64,000 bases of DNA from an uncultured Lachnospiraceae bacterium (GCA_947630005.1 CANRGB010000002.1:1-64000); one strand, 5' to 3'; shown: positions 1-8,261, counted from the stretch's first letter. Translations and numbers: made by a program. Notes: a model not told the origin generated them from the letters alone.

Positions 1-233
1 GGCTGATTCCGCTGTCGATCAACCTGATCACGCGAATGATCAAGACGACGAGCCTGATCCTGATGATCGGCGTCGTGGAAGTTCTGAAAGTGGGGCAGCA
101 GATCATTGAGGCCAACCGCATGGCAAGCCCCAACGCCGCGTTCGGAGTTTACCTGACGGTGCTGGTGCTTTACTTTATCGCGTGCTGGCCGATCAGCATG
201 CTTGCGAGATATCTGGAAAGAAGGTGGATGTAA
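1..233 (+). CDS. Amino-acid ABC transporter permease, C-terminal fragment
   Basis: This is the 3' end of a gene that begins before the window; the reading frame is open from base 3. The visible part of about 76 residues has two hydrophobic stretches and ends in ARYLERRWM. Permeases of the polar amino-acid (His/Glu/Gln/cystine) ABC family commonly end in a similar LERR/LERK sequence. The stop is 3 bases before the ATG of an amino-acid-type ATPase, which supports the call. The product would be an inner-membrane channel subunit working with the ATPase at 237 and the binding protein at 1287. The substrate cannot be read from this fragment. Confidence 0.8.
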   Translation, partial: LIPLSINLITRMIKTTSLILMIGVVEVLKVGQQIIEANRMASPNAAFGVYLTVLVLYFIACWPISMLARYLERRWM

Positions 234-236
234 CGT

Positions 237-1010
237 ATGGCGGAGCCATTGCTGAAAATAGAACATCTGAAAAAGAGTTTTGACGATAATCTGATCCTGA
301 ACGACATCAGCCTGACGGTGCACAAAGGGGAAGTCATTGTGGTCGTCGGGCCGAGCGGCTGCGGCAAGAGCACCCTGCTTCGGTGTATCAACGCGCTTGA
401 GCCGATCCAGGGCGGTTCCATCCGGCTGCAGGATGATGTGATCGATCCGAAGAGCAAAAATCTGACGGGCATACGCCAGAAGATCGGGATGGTGTTTCAG
501 AATTACGAACTGTTTCCCCATCTGACGGTGCTCGACAATATTATGCTCGCGCCGATGAAGGTGCAGAAGCGGAAGAAAGAGGATATCTCCCGGGAGGCGC
601 TCGGGCTTCTCGAGAGAGTCGGACTGAAGGAGAAGGCGAACAGCTTCCCGCGGCAGCTTTCCGGCGGCCAGAAGCAGCGTGTGGCGATCGTGCGCGCGCT
701 CTGCATGCATCCGGAGATCATGCTGTTTGACGAGGTGACGGCGGCGCTCGACCCGGAGATGGTCCGGGAGGTGCTCGACGTCATGCTTGACCTTGCGCGG
801 CAGGGGCGGACGATGATCATCGTGACGCATGAGATGCAGTTTGCGCGCGCCGTGTCCGACAGGATCGTATTCATAGACGGCGGAAAGATCGTTGAGGACG
901 CTGATCCGGAGCAGTTTTTCAAGGCTCCGAAGACGGAGCGGGCGCGGCAGTTCCTCAATATCTTCGAGTTTGACGCGGTCAAGCCTCATACGCCCCACAG
1001 CGCGGAATAG
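237..1010 (+). CDS. Polar amino-acid ABC transporter ATP-binding protein (GlnQ/TcyC type)
   Basis: The 257-residue cytoplasmic ATPase should power uptake of an amino acid such as cystine, glutamine or glutamate. It has the Walker A motif GPSGCGKST (about residues 38-46), the ABC signature LSGGQKQR, a Walker B/D-loop reading LFDEVTAALDPE and the switch histidine in VTHEM. DEVTAALDPE in place of the commoner DEPTSALDPE is a known variant of this subfamily. Length is normal (240-260). It begins 3 bases after the permease stop, so the two are surely cotranscribed. The binding-protein gene follows after 276 bases. Confidence 0.93.
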   Translation: MAEPLLKIEHLKKSFDDNLILNDISLTVHKGEVIVVVGPSGCGKSTLLRCINALEPIQGGSIRLQDDVIDPKSKNLTGIRQKIGMVFQNYELFPHLTVLDNIMLAPMKVQKRKKEDISREALGLLERVGLKEKANSFPRQLSGGQKQRVAIVRALCMHPEIMLFDEVTAALDPEMVREVLDVMLDLARQGRTMIIVTHEMQFARAVSDRIVFIDGGKIVEDADPEQFFKAPKTERARQFLNIFEFDAVKPHTPHSAE

Positions 1011-1286
1011 CCAGAGCATGGCTTATGTTTTCTGAACGTGCACAAAAGCTGTCTTTTACAGAAGCCGCGAAGGCTGCCGAAGGTTATGGCCTGGAAAGAG
1101 AGCAAAATGCAGGAAAACGCGGGCCGGGGGACGCGTGAGTTTTGATAGAGAAAGAAAATCTGCCGGCGTGTGCGGCGCCTGCCGAAGCGGATTCCGGTCC
1201 GCGGGCAGGGAAAAACATACGGCGGCGGGCAGGGAAAATGCCGTCTGCCGCGTCTGCGGAGGGCGGCGGAAAAGGAGTGTTGTATT

Positions 1287-2258
1287 ATGAAAAAGGCAAA
1301 GAAACTGCTGATCGCGGCGTCAGCCCTCGCAATGGCGTTTTCTGTCACGGCGCTTGCGGACGACGGCGCAGTGTACCGCACGCTGGATGAGATCAAGGAA
1401 AGCGGAAAGATCAATATCGGCGTGTTTTCCGACAAGAATCCGTTCGGTTATGTGGATGAGAACGGTGAGTACCAGGGATATGATATTTATTTCGCGAACC
1501 GTCTCGCGGAAGATCTCGGCGTGGATGTGGAGTTTGTCTCGACAGAGGCAGCCAGCCGCATTGAGTTCCTTGAGACCGGAAAAGTTGATGTGATCCTCGC
1601 GAACTTCACGGTGACCGATGAGCGCGCGGAGGTCGTTGACTTCGCGCTTCCGTATATGAATGTGGCGCTCGGCGTGGTATCCCCGGACGACAACGTGATC
1701 GAGAGCCTGGACGATCTGACCGCGGACGACCCGGTGATCGTCATTTCCGGAACAACGGCGGAGACTTATCTTGTCGAGAATTATCCGGATCTTACTCTTC
1801 AGAAGTATGATACCTATGCATCCGCCAAAAACGCGCTTGAGAACGGCAACGGCGTGGCGTGGGCGAATGATAATACGGAAGTAATCGCGTACGCGCTTCA
1901 GAACGAAGGCTATACGGTCGGTATTCCGAGCCTTGGCAGCCAGGATACGATCGCTCCGGCAGTCTCCAAGGGCAACGAGACGCTGCTTGCATGGCTGAAT
2001 GAGGAGATTGAGGCGCTCGGCGAGGAGCAGTTCTTCCATGCGGACTATGAGGCGACGCTGGCTGACACATATGGACTTGAGTATGAGGAAACCCTTGTAG
2101 TGGAAGGAGGACAGCCGGCAGCAGAGGAAGCAGAAGAGGAGTCCGGAGCGGCTGAGACAGAAGCGGTCGAAGAAGATTCTGAAGTGGCTGAGACAGAGGC
2201 AGCTGAAGTTGAGACAGAAGTGGTTGAGGCTGCTGAAACTGAGGCAGTGACAGAATAA
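1287..2258 (+). CDS. Amino-acid ABC transporter substrate-binding protein with acidic repeat tail
   Basis: This is a 323-residue extracytoplasmic solute-binding protein (SBP_bac_3 family). The ATG at 1287 follows AAAAGGAGTG with good spacing and opens a typical signal peptide (MKKAKKLLIAASALAMAF, cleavage likely after ALA). The open frame upstream of it is low-complexity and unlikely to be translated. Family features include the start of the mature domain (SGKINIGVFSDKNPFGY) and the mid-domain DVILANFTVTDERAE, which resembles cystine/cysteine-binding members. No lipobox cysteine is seen, so anchoring is unclear. After the binding domain there is an unusual tail of about 45 residues made of Glu, Ala, Thr and Val with repeated AETEA. 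Substrate cystine is a guess. Confidence 0.88.
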   Translation: MKKAKKLLIAASALAMAFSVTALADDGAVYRTLDEIKESGKINIGVFSDKNPFGYVDENGEYQGYDIYFANRLAEDLGVDVEFVSTEAASRIEFLETGKVDVILANFTVTDERAEVVDFALPYMNVALGVVSPDDNVIESLDDLTADDPVIVISGTTAETYLVENYPDLTLQKYDTYASAKNALENGNGVAWANDNTEVIAYALQNEGYTVGIPSLGSQDTIAPAVSKGNETLLAWLNEEIEALGEEQFFHADYEATLADTYGLEYEETLVVEGGQPAAEEAEEESGAAETEAVEEDSEVAETEAAEVETEVVEAAETEAVTE

Positions 2259-2261
2259 ACT

Positions 2262-2507
2262 ATGAAAAATTTTCATCCATGGTAGTAAACTTCCATGCCC
2301 GCGCTGCGGGCGCCACCATGAACATAAGTCCACGGATTGCTTCGTTGCTCTGCAACTCCCGCAATCCTACAGGTATTCGCAATTCGCATCGTTCACTTTG
2401 TTCACGCTGCTGTATTGCTCATACCTGTTGTCGTCTCCTGTGCATAGTCGGTCTGGCAAGTAAACTTGCCTCCCGTCTCTGCACGGAGACTGGACTTATA
2501 CAGTAAA
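2262..2507. other. Intergenic region with several small inverted repeats
   Basis: No gene is visible between the binding-protein stop and the pckA terminator. The region holds the palindrome ATGAAAAATTTTCAT (2262-2276) just after the stop and several short hairpins. Two of these share the loop AGTAAACTT (about 2278-2298 and 2453-2472), and another is CCCGC-GCT-GCGGG. They may be repeat remnants or 3' RNA structures. No function can be assigned. Confidence 0.4.
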
Positions 2508-2531
2508 CAGCGGGTGCGTCTGCACCCGCTG
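2508..2531. terminator. Intrinsic terminator between convergent genes
   Basis: A perfect 10-bp stem (CAGCGGGTGC / GCACCCGCTG) with a 4-base loop. On the + strand it is followed by AACTTTTTC and on the - strand by TTTACT. It lies 17 bases beyond the pckA stop on the - strand and could also stop + strand transcripts from the amino-acid transporter. Confidence 0.8.
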
Positions 2532-2547
2532 AACTTTTTCTGATGTA

Positions 2548-4152
2548 TTACAGTGCCGGGCCTGCGGAAACCAGAGCCTTGCCTGCCGGATTGCCTTCGT
2601 ACTTGGAGAAGTTCTTGATGAATCTCGAAGCAAGATCCTTTGCCTTTGCATCCCACTCGGACGGATCTGCGTACGTGTCGCGCGGGTCAAGGATGTTGGT
2701 GTCCACGCCGTTGAGCTCTGTCGGAACTTCAAAGTTGAAGTACGGAATCTTCTTGGTCGGTGCGTTCAGGATGTCTCCGTTCAGGATCGCGTCGATGATG
2801 CCGCGGGTATCGCGGATGGAGATACGCTTGCCTGAGCCGTTCCAGCCTGTGTTCACGAGGTAAGCCTTCGCGCCGCTCTTTTCCATTCTCTTGACGAGCT
2901 CTTCCGCGTACTTGGTCGGATGCAGCTCGAGGAACGCCTGGCCGAAGCATGCGGAGAAAGTCGGTGTCGGCTCGATGATGCCGCGCTCTGTACCCGCGAG
3001 CTTTGCTGTGAAGCCGGACAGGAAGTAGTACTGCGTCTGCTCCGGTGTCAGGATGGATACCGGCGGAAGTACGCCGAACGCGTCAGCGGACAGGAAGATT
3101 ACATTCTTTGCCGCCGGAGCCGCGGAAACCGGGCGGACGATCTTCTCGATGTGCGTGATCGGGTAGGATACACGGGTGTTCTCCGTCACGCTCTTGTCGG
3201 CGAAATCGATCTTGCCGTCCGCGTCCAGGGTAACGTTCTCAAGAAGCGCGTTGCGCTTGATCGCGTTGTAGATATCCGGCTCGGATTCTTTGTCCAGGTT
3301 GATGACCTTCGCGTAGCAGCCGCCCTCGAAGTTGAAGACGCCGTTGTCGTCCCAGCCGTGCTCGTCGTCTCCGATCAGAAGACGCTTCGGGTCGGTGGAA
3401 AGCGTAGTCTTTCCTGTGCCGGAGAGGCCGAAGAAGATCGCGGTGTTCTCGCCGTTCATATCGGTGTTCGCGGAGCAGTGCATGGAAGCGATGCTCTTCA
3501 GCGGCAGATAGTAGTTCATCATGGAGAACAGACCCTTCTTCATCTCGCCGCCGTACCAGGTGTTGATGATAACCTGCTCACGGCTCGTGATGTTGAAGAC
3601 GACCGCCGTCTCGGAGTTCAGGCCGAGCTCTTTGTAATTCTCTACCTTTGCCTTGGAAGCGTTGTAGACAACGAAGTCAGGCTCGAAAGTCTCAAGCTCC
3701 TCTGCCGTAGGCTCAATGAACATGTTCTTGATAAAGTGTGCCTGCCATGCCACTTCCATGATGAAGCGGATAGCCATGCGGGTATCATGATTTGCACCGC
3801 AGAATGCGTCGACTACAAAAAGTCTCTTGTTGGAAAGTTCTTTCAGAGCGATATCCTTTACTGCTCCCCAGGTTTCCTCAGAAGCCGGATGGTTGTCGTT
3901 TTTGTACTCATCGGAAGTCCACCATACGGTATCTTTTGAATTCTCATCGTATACGATAAACTTGTCCTGCGGAGAACGGCCGGTATAGATGCCTGTCATA
4001 ACGTTGACTGCGCCGAGTTCACTTACCTGTCCTTTTTCAAATCCTTCCAGGCCGGGCTTCATTTCTTCTTCGAACAGCGTCTCAAAAGAAGGATTGCGCA
4101 CGATTTCTGTTGTGCCGGTAATACCGTACTTGCTCAAATTGATTTCTGCCAT
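2548..4152 (-). CDS. pckA: Phosphoenolpyruvate carboxykinase (ATP)
   Basis: A 534-residue enzyme interconverting oxaloacetate plus ATP and PEP plus CO2 plus ADP; E. coli PckA is of similar size. The kinase P-loop [11 protein letters not shown] lies near residues 242-252 and is followed by the metal/nucleotide segment GDDEHGWDD, both hallmarks of the ATP-dependent family. [13 protein letters not shown] near the N-terminus is the substrate-binding segment. The ATG at 4152 was chosen because [10 protein letters not shown] matches the usual family start and AAGAGG lies upstream; the longer open frame is leader sequence. In gut Clostridia the enzyme often works in the carboxylating direction during fermentation. 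It stands alone, with its own promoter near 4356-4383 and a leader of about 195 bases that carries a terminator hairpin. Confidence 0.97.
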   Translation of the reverse strand: MAEINLSKYGITGTTEIVRNPSFETLFEEEMKPGLEGFEKGQVSELGAVNVMTGIYTGRSPQDKFIVYDENSKDTVWWTSDEYKNDNHPASEETWGAVKDIALKELSNKRLFVVDAFCGANHDTRMAIRFIMEVAWQAHFIKNMFIEPTAEELETFEPDFVVYNASKAKVENYKELGLNSETAVVFNITSREQVIINTWYGGEMKKGLFSMMNYYLPLKSIASMHCSANTDMNGENTAIFFGLSGTGKTTLSTDPKRLLIGDDEHGWDDNGVFNFEGGCYAKVINLDKESEPDIYNAIKRNALLENVTLDADGKIDFADKSVTENTRVSYPITHIEKIVRPVSAAPAAKNVIFLSADAFGVLPPVSILTPEQTQYYFLSGFTAKLAGTERGIIEPTPTFSACFGQAFLELHPTKYAEELVKRMEKSGAKAYLVNTGWNGSGKRISIRDTRGIIDAILNGDILNAPTKKIPYFNFEVPTELNGVDTNILDPRDTYADPSEWDAKAKDLASRFIKNFSKYEGNPAGKALVSAGPAL

Positions 4153-4240
4153 TTTACATTTAACCTCTTTTCTTTCTAATGTAGGGTTTCCGGGAACGAT
4201 CAGGATAAACTCTGAAAATGCGGTGCCTGCCTGTTTCCTT

Positions 4241-4266
4241 AAAAAAGCAGGGCGGCCCTGCTTTTT
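4241..4266 (-). terminator. Intrinsic terminator inside the pckA leader (possible attenuator)
   Basis: The stem GCAGGG/CCCTGC with a 3-base loop is flanked by an A-run and a T-run, so on the - strand it reads as a hairpin followed by six T. It lies between the predicted pckA promoter (4356-4383) and the pckA start (4152). A second hairpin-forming stretch, with GGAATC-TTT-GGATTCC at its tip, precedes it at about 4277-4311. The layout suggests conditional termination or a leader RNA of about 110 bases. No known riboswitch class was recognised. Confidence 0.6.
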
Positions 4267-4355
4267 CCTCTTGCCGCGTCCCGGAATCCAAAGATTCCGC
4301 CGCGGACTGCCGGACAGAGGAAATACGCAGATATATTCCCGGCCCGACAAGTTAC

Positions 4356-4383
4356 ATTATACATGATAAAGGCGTAAAATCAA
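4356..4383 (-). promoter_or_regulatory. Predicted sigma-A promoter of pckA
   Basis: On the - strand TTGATT (4383-4378), a 16-base spacer and a perfect TATAAT (4361-4356). Transcription should begin near 4349, giving a 5' leader of about 195 bases. Confidence 0.6.
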
Positions 4384-4450
4384 CAAAAATCTTAATTTTT
4401 GAGAAAATATTTCCGTAACCTAAAGTTTCTGTTAAAATTTTTCTGCGGGC

Positions 4451-4479
4451 TTTACGCGTTTTTTTAAATCTGATATACT
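4451..4479 (+). promoter_or_regulatory. Predicted sigma-A promoter of the cardiolipin synthase gene
   Basis: TTTACG (4451-4456), a 17-base spacer and TATACT (4474-4479). It diverges from the pckA promoter and lies about 95 bases before the cls start. Confidence 0.55.
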
Positions 4480-4572
4480 GTAAAAAGGGAAGCGCGGAGA
4501 GGTCAGAAAACGGCCCGCAAAGCTTTCCTCCCTGTGGCCTGGGGTACAGAGGCCAGGAAAGAAGAGACAAGT

Positions 4573-6444
4573 ATGAATTATCAGTTTCAGTCTGTAAAAG
4601 ACCGGTCTGTTAAAAAGGGGAAGAACGGGGTCAAGCGTATTGTGTTCGGCAGAGTCGGTATTCTGGCGACCTGCCTGATCGTGCAGCTTCTTCTGCTTTT
4701 TGCCGGCATGAATTATCTTGCCCGGTATATCTACTGGTTTTTCGGCGGGTATCTCGCGTTCGGACTCCTCATTCTGTTTTTCATTGTCAACCGCACGATG
4801 AATCCCGGCATTCAGCTGAGCTGGGCGGCGATCGTTCTGATGTTTCCCGTGTTCGGCGGTCTGCTTTATCTTTATGTCGAGATCCAGCCGGGCACTCATA
4901 TGCTCAAAAGAGCGCTTGACAATATTGACGGCAGGCTGGAGGGGTTCCTCTGGCAGGATGAAGACGTTCTGGAGCGGCTCGACGCCCGGAACGCGAACGC
5001 GGCGCAGCTCGCGGCCTATGTTTACAGCGAGGAGAATTATCCCGTCTATAAAAATACGGGCGTGCGGTATTTCTCCGGCGGCGAGGAAAAGTTTGCCGAG
5101 CTTCTTCGCCAGCTCAGACTGGCGGAAAAGTTTATCTTCATGGAATATTTTATCGTGTCTCCGGGATTTATGTGGGATTCCATCTTTGAAATTCTCAAGA
5201 CGAAAGCGGCGGAGGGCGTTGAAGTGCGTTTTATGTATGACGGCATGAACGAGCTTTACAACGTGCCCGGGAATTTTCAGGATATGCTCCGCAGATCAGG
5301 CATTTCGTGCAAGGTATTTTCGCCCGTGTATCCGGTCATTTCAACACACTATAATAACCGCGACCACCGCAAGATCGTGGTGATCGACGGCCGTACGGCT
5401 TTTACAGGCGGCGTCAATATCGCGGATGAATATATCAACAGAAAGGAACGGTTCGGCCATTGGAAAGACGCCGCGGTCATGGTGCAGGGGGACGCGGTGC
5501 GGAGTTTTACGATCATGTTCCTGAAAATGTGGAATGTAGCGGGGAAGCTTGAGAATGTGGAGCCGTATCTGGATTTTCCGGACGGCGCCGCCCGCGGCCA
5601 GAGAAAGATACCGCTCCCGGATCATGCGCGGGACGAAGAGACGTTCCGGGCCGTTTCCGGGCGGAGCGGGAAAGAGACAGGAGATAAAGGACGGCGCCTG
5701 TCTGATTCTGAACGGCAGAAGAAAGAGGCGGGAGACGGAGAAACGTTCCGGGCCGGCCCCGGGCAGACGGGGACATCGGAAGCGGGTGAAACGGGAACTT
5801 CGGAGAGAGATCCGGAAACCGGCATCCGGGATTCGGGTGCCCGGGCGGAAGAAACCGGCGCGGGAAAAAAGGAGGAGACCGCTCTTGTGGAAAACCGGGG
5901 CTTCGTCCTTCCGTACGCGACCAATCCGTTCCACAGCGAACACATCGCCAAACGGATTTATCTCGACATCCTCAATCACGCGAAACGGTACGTGTATATC
6001 ATGACGCCGTATCTTGTCCCGGACTATGAACTGCTGCAGGCGCTGACTTACGCGGCGCGGCGCAAAGTGGACGTGAAGCTGCTTATGCCCCATATCCCGG
6101 ACAAGAAATACGCGTTTGCGCTCGGACATTCGTATTACCGCTATCTGATCCAGGCAGGCGTGCATATTTATGAATATACGCCGGGATTCGTGCACTCCAA
6201 GATTTTTGTGAGCGACGACATCGAGGCGGTGGTGGGGGCGATCAATCTCGATTACCGCAGCCTGTATCTGAATTTTGAGAGCGCGGTGTTTTTGTATGAC
6301 GTGCCGGCGGTCTTTGATATCAAGTCGGATTTCCTCCAGACGCTGAAGAGATGCCAGCTGATCACGGATTTCGATATCAGACATGACAAGATCACAAGAA
6401 AACTGGTCGGAGGCGTGCTGAAGCTGTTCGCGCCGCTGCTGTGA
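4573..6444 (+). CDS. cls: Cardiolipin synthase with a long hydrophilic insert
   Basis: A 623-residue membrane protein of the phospholipase D superfamily that joins two phosphatidylglycerols into cardiolipin. Three hydrophobic segments lie at about residues 28-50, 52-72 and 83-101. Both HKD motifs are present: DHRKIVVIDGRTAFTGG near residue 265 and HSKIFVSDDIEAVVGAIN near residue 540. The ATG at 4573 follows GGAAAGAAGAGA and gives the standard N-terminus; an upstream ATG at 4534 lacks a ribosome site. Usual length is about 480-520. The excess is a stretch of about 100 residues between the two domains (about residues 336-439), rich in Gly, Glu, Arg, Ser and Thr with repeats of ETFRA and GTSE. 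It looks like a disordered insertion. Both catalytic motifs remain in frame, so the enzyme should be active. Confidence 0.92.
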   Translation: MNYQFQSVKDRSVKKGKNGVKRIVFGRVGILATCLIVQLLLLFAGMNYLARYIYWFFGGYLAFGLLILFFIVNRTMNPGIQLSWAAIVLMFPVFGGLLYLYVEIQPGTHMLKRALDNIDGRLEGFLWQDEDVLERLDARNANAAQLAAYVYSEENYPVYKNTGVRYFSGGEEKFAELLRQLRLAEKFIFMEYFIVSPGFMWDSIFEILKTKAAEGVEVRFMYDGMNELYNVPGNFQDMLRRSGISCKVFSPVYPVISTHYNNRDHRKIVVIDGRTAFTGGVNIADEYINRKERFGHWKDAAVMVQGDAVRSFTIMFLKMWNVAGKLENVEPYLDFPDGAARGQRKIPLPDHARDEETFRAVSGRSGKETGDKGRRLSDSERQKKEAGDGETFRAGPGQTGTSEAGETGTSERDPETGIRDSGARAEETGAGKKEETALVENRGFVLPYATNPFHSEHIAKRIYLDILNHAKRYVYIMTPYLVPDYELLQALTYAARRKVDVKLLMPHIPDKKYAFALGHSYYRYLIQAGVHIYEYTPGFVHSKIFVSDDIEAVVGAINLDYRSLYLNFESAVFLYDVPAVFDIKSDFLQTLKRCQLITDFDIRHDKITRKLVGGVLKLFAPLL

Positions 6445-6694
6445 TCGAGAAGGAGGCGGTTTTTCCTCCTGCCCGCCTGCGCGGCCCGCATGCTGCGCAG
6501 CAGCTGGTTTCCATGCCTGGGCCTGTGATCGGGCAGGAGGCGGTTTTTCCTCCTGCTCGCCTGCGCGGCCCGCATGCTGCGCAGCAGCTGATTTCCTTAT
6601 GCGGGCCTGTGATCGGGCAGGAGGTGGTTTTTCCTCCTGCTCGCCTGCGCGGCCCGCATGCTGCGTCAGCAGCTGATTTCCTTATGCGGGCCTG
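6442..6694. repeat. Three tandem 84-85 bp units carrying the terminator-associated palindromic repeat
   Basis: Units begin at 6442, 6526 and 6610, each with TGATCGRGMAGGAGG at its start. Each contains the palindrome GCGGCCCGCATGCTGCG...CAGCAGCTG...ATGCGGGCC; the last unit has one extra base. The first unit overlaps the cls stop codon. Related single copies lie at 10821, 31979 and 44970. Reading on the - strand, the array lies directly downstream of the terminator at 6707-6746. Confidence 0.9.
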
Positions 6695-6706
6695 TGCATA
6701 AAACAG

Positions 6707-6746
6707 AAAAAGACAGGAACGCCTTGAGCGGATATCCTGTCTTTTT
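6707..6746. terminator. Bidirectional intrinsic terminator between cls and mecA
   Basis: Stem AAAAAGACAGGA / TCCTGTCTTTTT with a 16-base loop gives a T-run on both strands. It lies between the convergent cls (+) and mecA (-) genes and should end both transcripts. Confidence 0.88.
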
Positions 6747-6829
6747 GTATTTGTCAGTCAGATGATGCCGCAGACGGCGCTTCCGCAAAACGCGGCGCGG
6801 ACCGCGTGATTTTGCCGCGGCCTGCGTGT

Positions 6830-7597
6830 TTATGACAGAAGAGAAAGCTTCTGGAGCGCCTGACCGGAAACGATGGTCTCCATATGCTCTGAAAAATAAG
6901 CGTCCATACCGGCCGAGTATTTGCAGGGAACCGCGTACTCGGAGAGGATGTTGCAGACTTTGTTGAAGTTTTCCGCGGGGCTGGTATCCTTCCGGAGGAT
7001 CAGATAATAGTCCCCGCTGTCCGGATTTTTGTAGAGCGCGTTCGGACCCTGGAACATGTCTCCCAGGATTCCGGCGGAGCGGATCACATTATCCAGCGAA
7101 TGGAAGAGATACAGCCTGGAGAGATTCAGAATCTCCGCGTCTTCCTGCGCAGGCTCTTCCGTTTCGGAAGCCTTCTGCCTGCCGCCTGCCGACTTTGCAG
7201 CCTGTTTTTTTGCCTCGGATATCCGATGGATCAGATCAATGATGTCATCGGCCCCTTCCATGCGTTCCATCAGATCTGTAAAAGAGGAGATAGAATCATT
7301 TTCTCCGTCGTCCGATGAGAAGCGCGAGAATCTGGTATCCAGTTCCTCAGGATCATCCACTTTGGTGATTACCACCAGGATGGCGTCCATGGAAATGGGA
7401 ATTGCTTCTATCACTAGCGGCATGTTGTCGGCTTCGAATCCGAAATCCTGAGCCGCCAGCCGCATCATATCCTGAAACAGTTCCTTCGCTTTGTCAGAGC
7501 CATAGGCCAGCTCGCTCAGTTTCAGCTCTCTGCTTGCAAGATCTTCTCTTGTCAGGGTACAGCGTATTTGTTTGTCACTGATTTTCTCGATTTTCAT
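6830..7597 (-). CDS. mecA: MecA-family adaptor protein for ClpC
   Basis: A 255-residue cytoplasmic adaptor that in Firmicutes delivers substrates to the ClpCP protease (ComK regulation in Bacillus). The N-terminus MKIEKISDKQIRCTLTREDL followed by LKLSELAYGSDKAKELF is the typical MecA N-terminal substrate-binding domain. The middle is acidic and variable (SDDGENDSISS; AKKQAAKSAGGRQK). The C-terminal half (about residues 150-255) has the ClpC-binding fold pattern, with FHSLDNVIRSAG and YYLILRKD. The start follows AAGGATG with a normal gap. Upstream is a good promoter (7679-7708); downstream is a bidirectional terminator. Clostridial MecA targets are mostly unknown. Confidence 0.9.
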   Translation of the reverse strand: MKIEKISDKQIRCTLTREDLASRELKLSELAYGSDKAKELFQDMMRLAAQDFGFEADNMPLVIEAIPISMDAILVVITKVDDPEELDTRFSRFSSDDGENDSISSFTDLMERMEGADDIIDLIHRISEAKKQAAKSAGGRQKASETEEPAQEDAEILNLSRLYLFHSLDNVIRSAGILGDMFQGPNALYKNPDSGDYYLILRKDTSPAENFNKVCNILSEYAVPCKYSAGMDAYFSEHMETIVSGQALQKLSLLS

Positions 7598-7678
7598 TTA
7601 ATCACATCCTTACCCATTAAATTGCAGACATGGAAAATAATCCCACGCGAAAAAACCATTTGCGTTTGCTCCAATACT

Positions 7679-7708
7679 ATTATATACGTAATCAGGCCTT
7701 GATGTAAA
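7679..7708 (-). promoter_or_regulatory. Predicted promoter of mecA
   Basis: On the - strand TTTACA (7708-7703), an 18-base spacer and TATAAT (7684-7679). The leader to the mecA ATG would be about 75 bases. Confidence 0.6.
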
Positions 7709-7732
7709 GTGGATAAAAATGTGTAAAAAAGC

Positions 7733-7761
7733 TTGCATAATCAGCCCTTATTGTATATAAT
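7733..7761 (+). promoter_or_regulatory. Strong predicted promoter reading away from mecA
   Basis: TTGCAT (7733-7738), a 17-base spacer and a perfect TATAAT (7756-7761). It should transcribe the gap to the right from about 7768. The only nearby coding signal is a 12-codon frame at 7780. Confidence 0.6.
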
Positions 7762-7779
7762 AGTCATACGGGAGGCTAT

Positions 7780-7818
7780 ATGGCGTCATCCTTTAAGAAA
7801 GGAGGATACTCTTTATAG
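7780..7818 (+). CDS. Possible 12-codon leader peptide MASSFKKGGYSL
   Basis: An ATG four bases after GGGAGG (7770-7775) opens a frame of 12 codons ending in TAG. It sits almost at the predicted start of the transcript from the promoter at 7733-7761. Inside the frame, codons Lys-Lys-Gly-Gly spell AAAGGAGG, which is itself a ribosome-binding sequence. No obvious downstream gene depends on it: the next good frame on this strand begins at 8262. It may be a regulatory leader, the 5' end of an RNA gene, or chance. Confidence 0.3.
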   Translation: MASSFKKGGYSL

Positions 7819-7834
7819 CTGTTTAAGAATCTTA

Positions 7835-8017
7835 TTATCTGCTTTCAGAAATTCTGATTCCAGTCGGTGACAATCCTGTTCCCGGAAGATCCGGGATGCT
7901 GTGAAGACGGCGGATTGCCGCTCCGGTCATACGGACTATCGTCCAAGGTTCATCAGCAAGATCTGCTGTGCTGCCCTGTTTGATTATGAAATGACGATTC
8001 CATATATCCTTTCGCAT
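7835..8017 (-). CDS. Doubtful 60-residue frame behind a consensus promoter
   Basis: The frame starts MRKDIWNRHFIIKQG and matches no family I recognise. A strong - strand promoter (8030-8058) would start RNA only about 6 bases before this ATG, after AAAAGGGT. The transcript could equally be a structured non-coding RNA: short hairpins such as CCCGG-AAGAT-CCGGG lie within it. No convincing terminator was found. The predicted RNA would run against the one from 7733. Confidence 0.25.
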   Translation of the reverse strand: MRKDIWNRHFIIKQGSTADLADEPWTIVRMTGAAIRRLHSIPDLPGTGLSPTGIRISESR

Positions 8018-8029
8018 ACCCTTTTACGC

Positions 8030-8058
8030 ATTATAATCAATTTCTTTTTGTTACGCAA
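8030..8058 (-). promoter_or_regulatory. Predicted promoter facing mecA
   Basis: On the - strand TTGCGT (8058-8053), a 17-base spacer and TATAAT (8035-8030). It is convergent with the promoter at 7733-7761 and sits immediately before the doubtful 60-codon frame. Confidence 0.5.
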
Positions 8059-8261
8059 GTAGATTCTGAAATAACTGCGGTTTTGTAAACGCTGAGTTGC
8101 CGGCCGGAAGGAAAGCGTGCCGGGAAACCGCGTTTTCGGACGCGCGGCAGTGTTTCAGAAGGGCGTCTGTTTCCGCGGAAGCTTTTCATATTATAATATA
8201 TCACGGCTGAGGACGCACCTTCTATGAAAATGCAGAGCGGAGACAGGGAAAGGCAGGAAAA
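8059..8261. other. Intergenic stretch without a visible gene
   Basis: No plausible coding frame is seen. A TATAAT at 8192-8197 could be the -10 box for the small gene at 8262, but its -35 partner is weak. GC-rich short inverted repeats occur around 8100-8160. Confidence 0.35.

Noticed and set aside
1170-1286. Upstream extension of the binding-protein frame (39 residues)
   Set aside because: Arg/Gly-rich, no ribosome site, and a perfect signal peptide starts at 1287 after AAAAGGAGTG.
2920-3939. Long + strand open frame opposite pckA
   Set aside because: Antisense shadow of a well-conserved gene; Arg/Leu/Val-rich and without a ribosome site.
4153-4350. N-terminal extension of PEP carboxykinase
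   Set aside because: The extension spans the leader terminator and does not resemble PckA; the family start is at 4152.
5341-6384. Long - strand open frame opposite cls
   Set aside because: Shadow caused by GC-rich codon use; the other strand has both HKD motifs.
6442-6694. CRISPR array
   Set aside because: Three units of 84-85 bp are nearly identical throughout, with no unique spacers.
7765-8025. 6S RNA, tmRNA or known riboswitch
   Set aside because: Searched by eye for their hallmark motifs without success; kept only as an unexplained transcribed gap.
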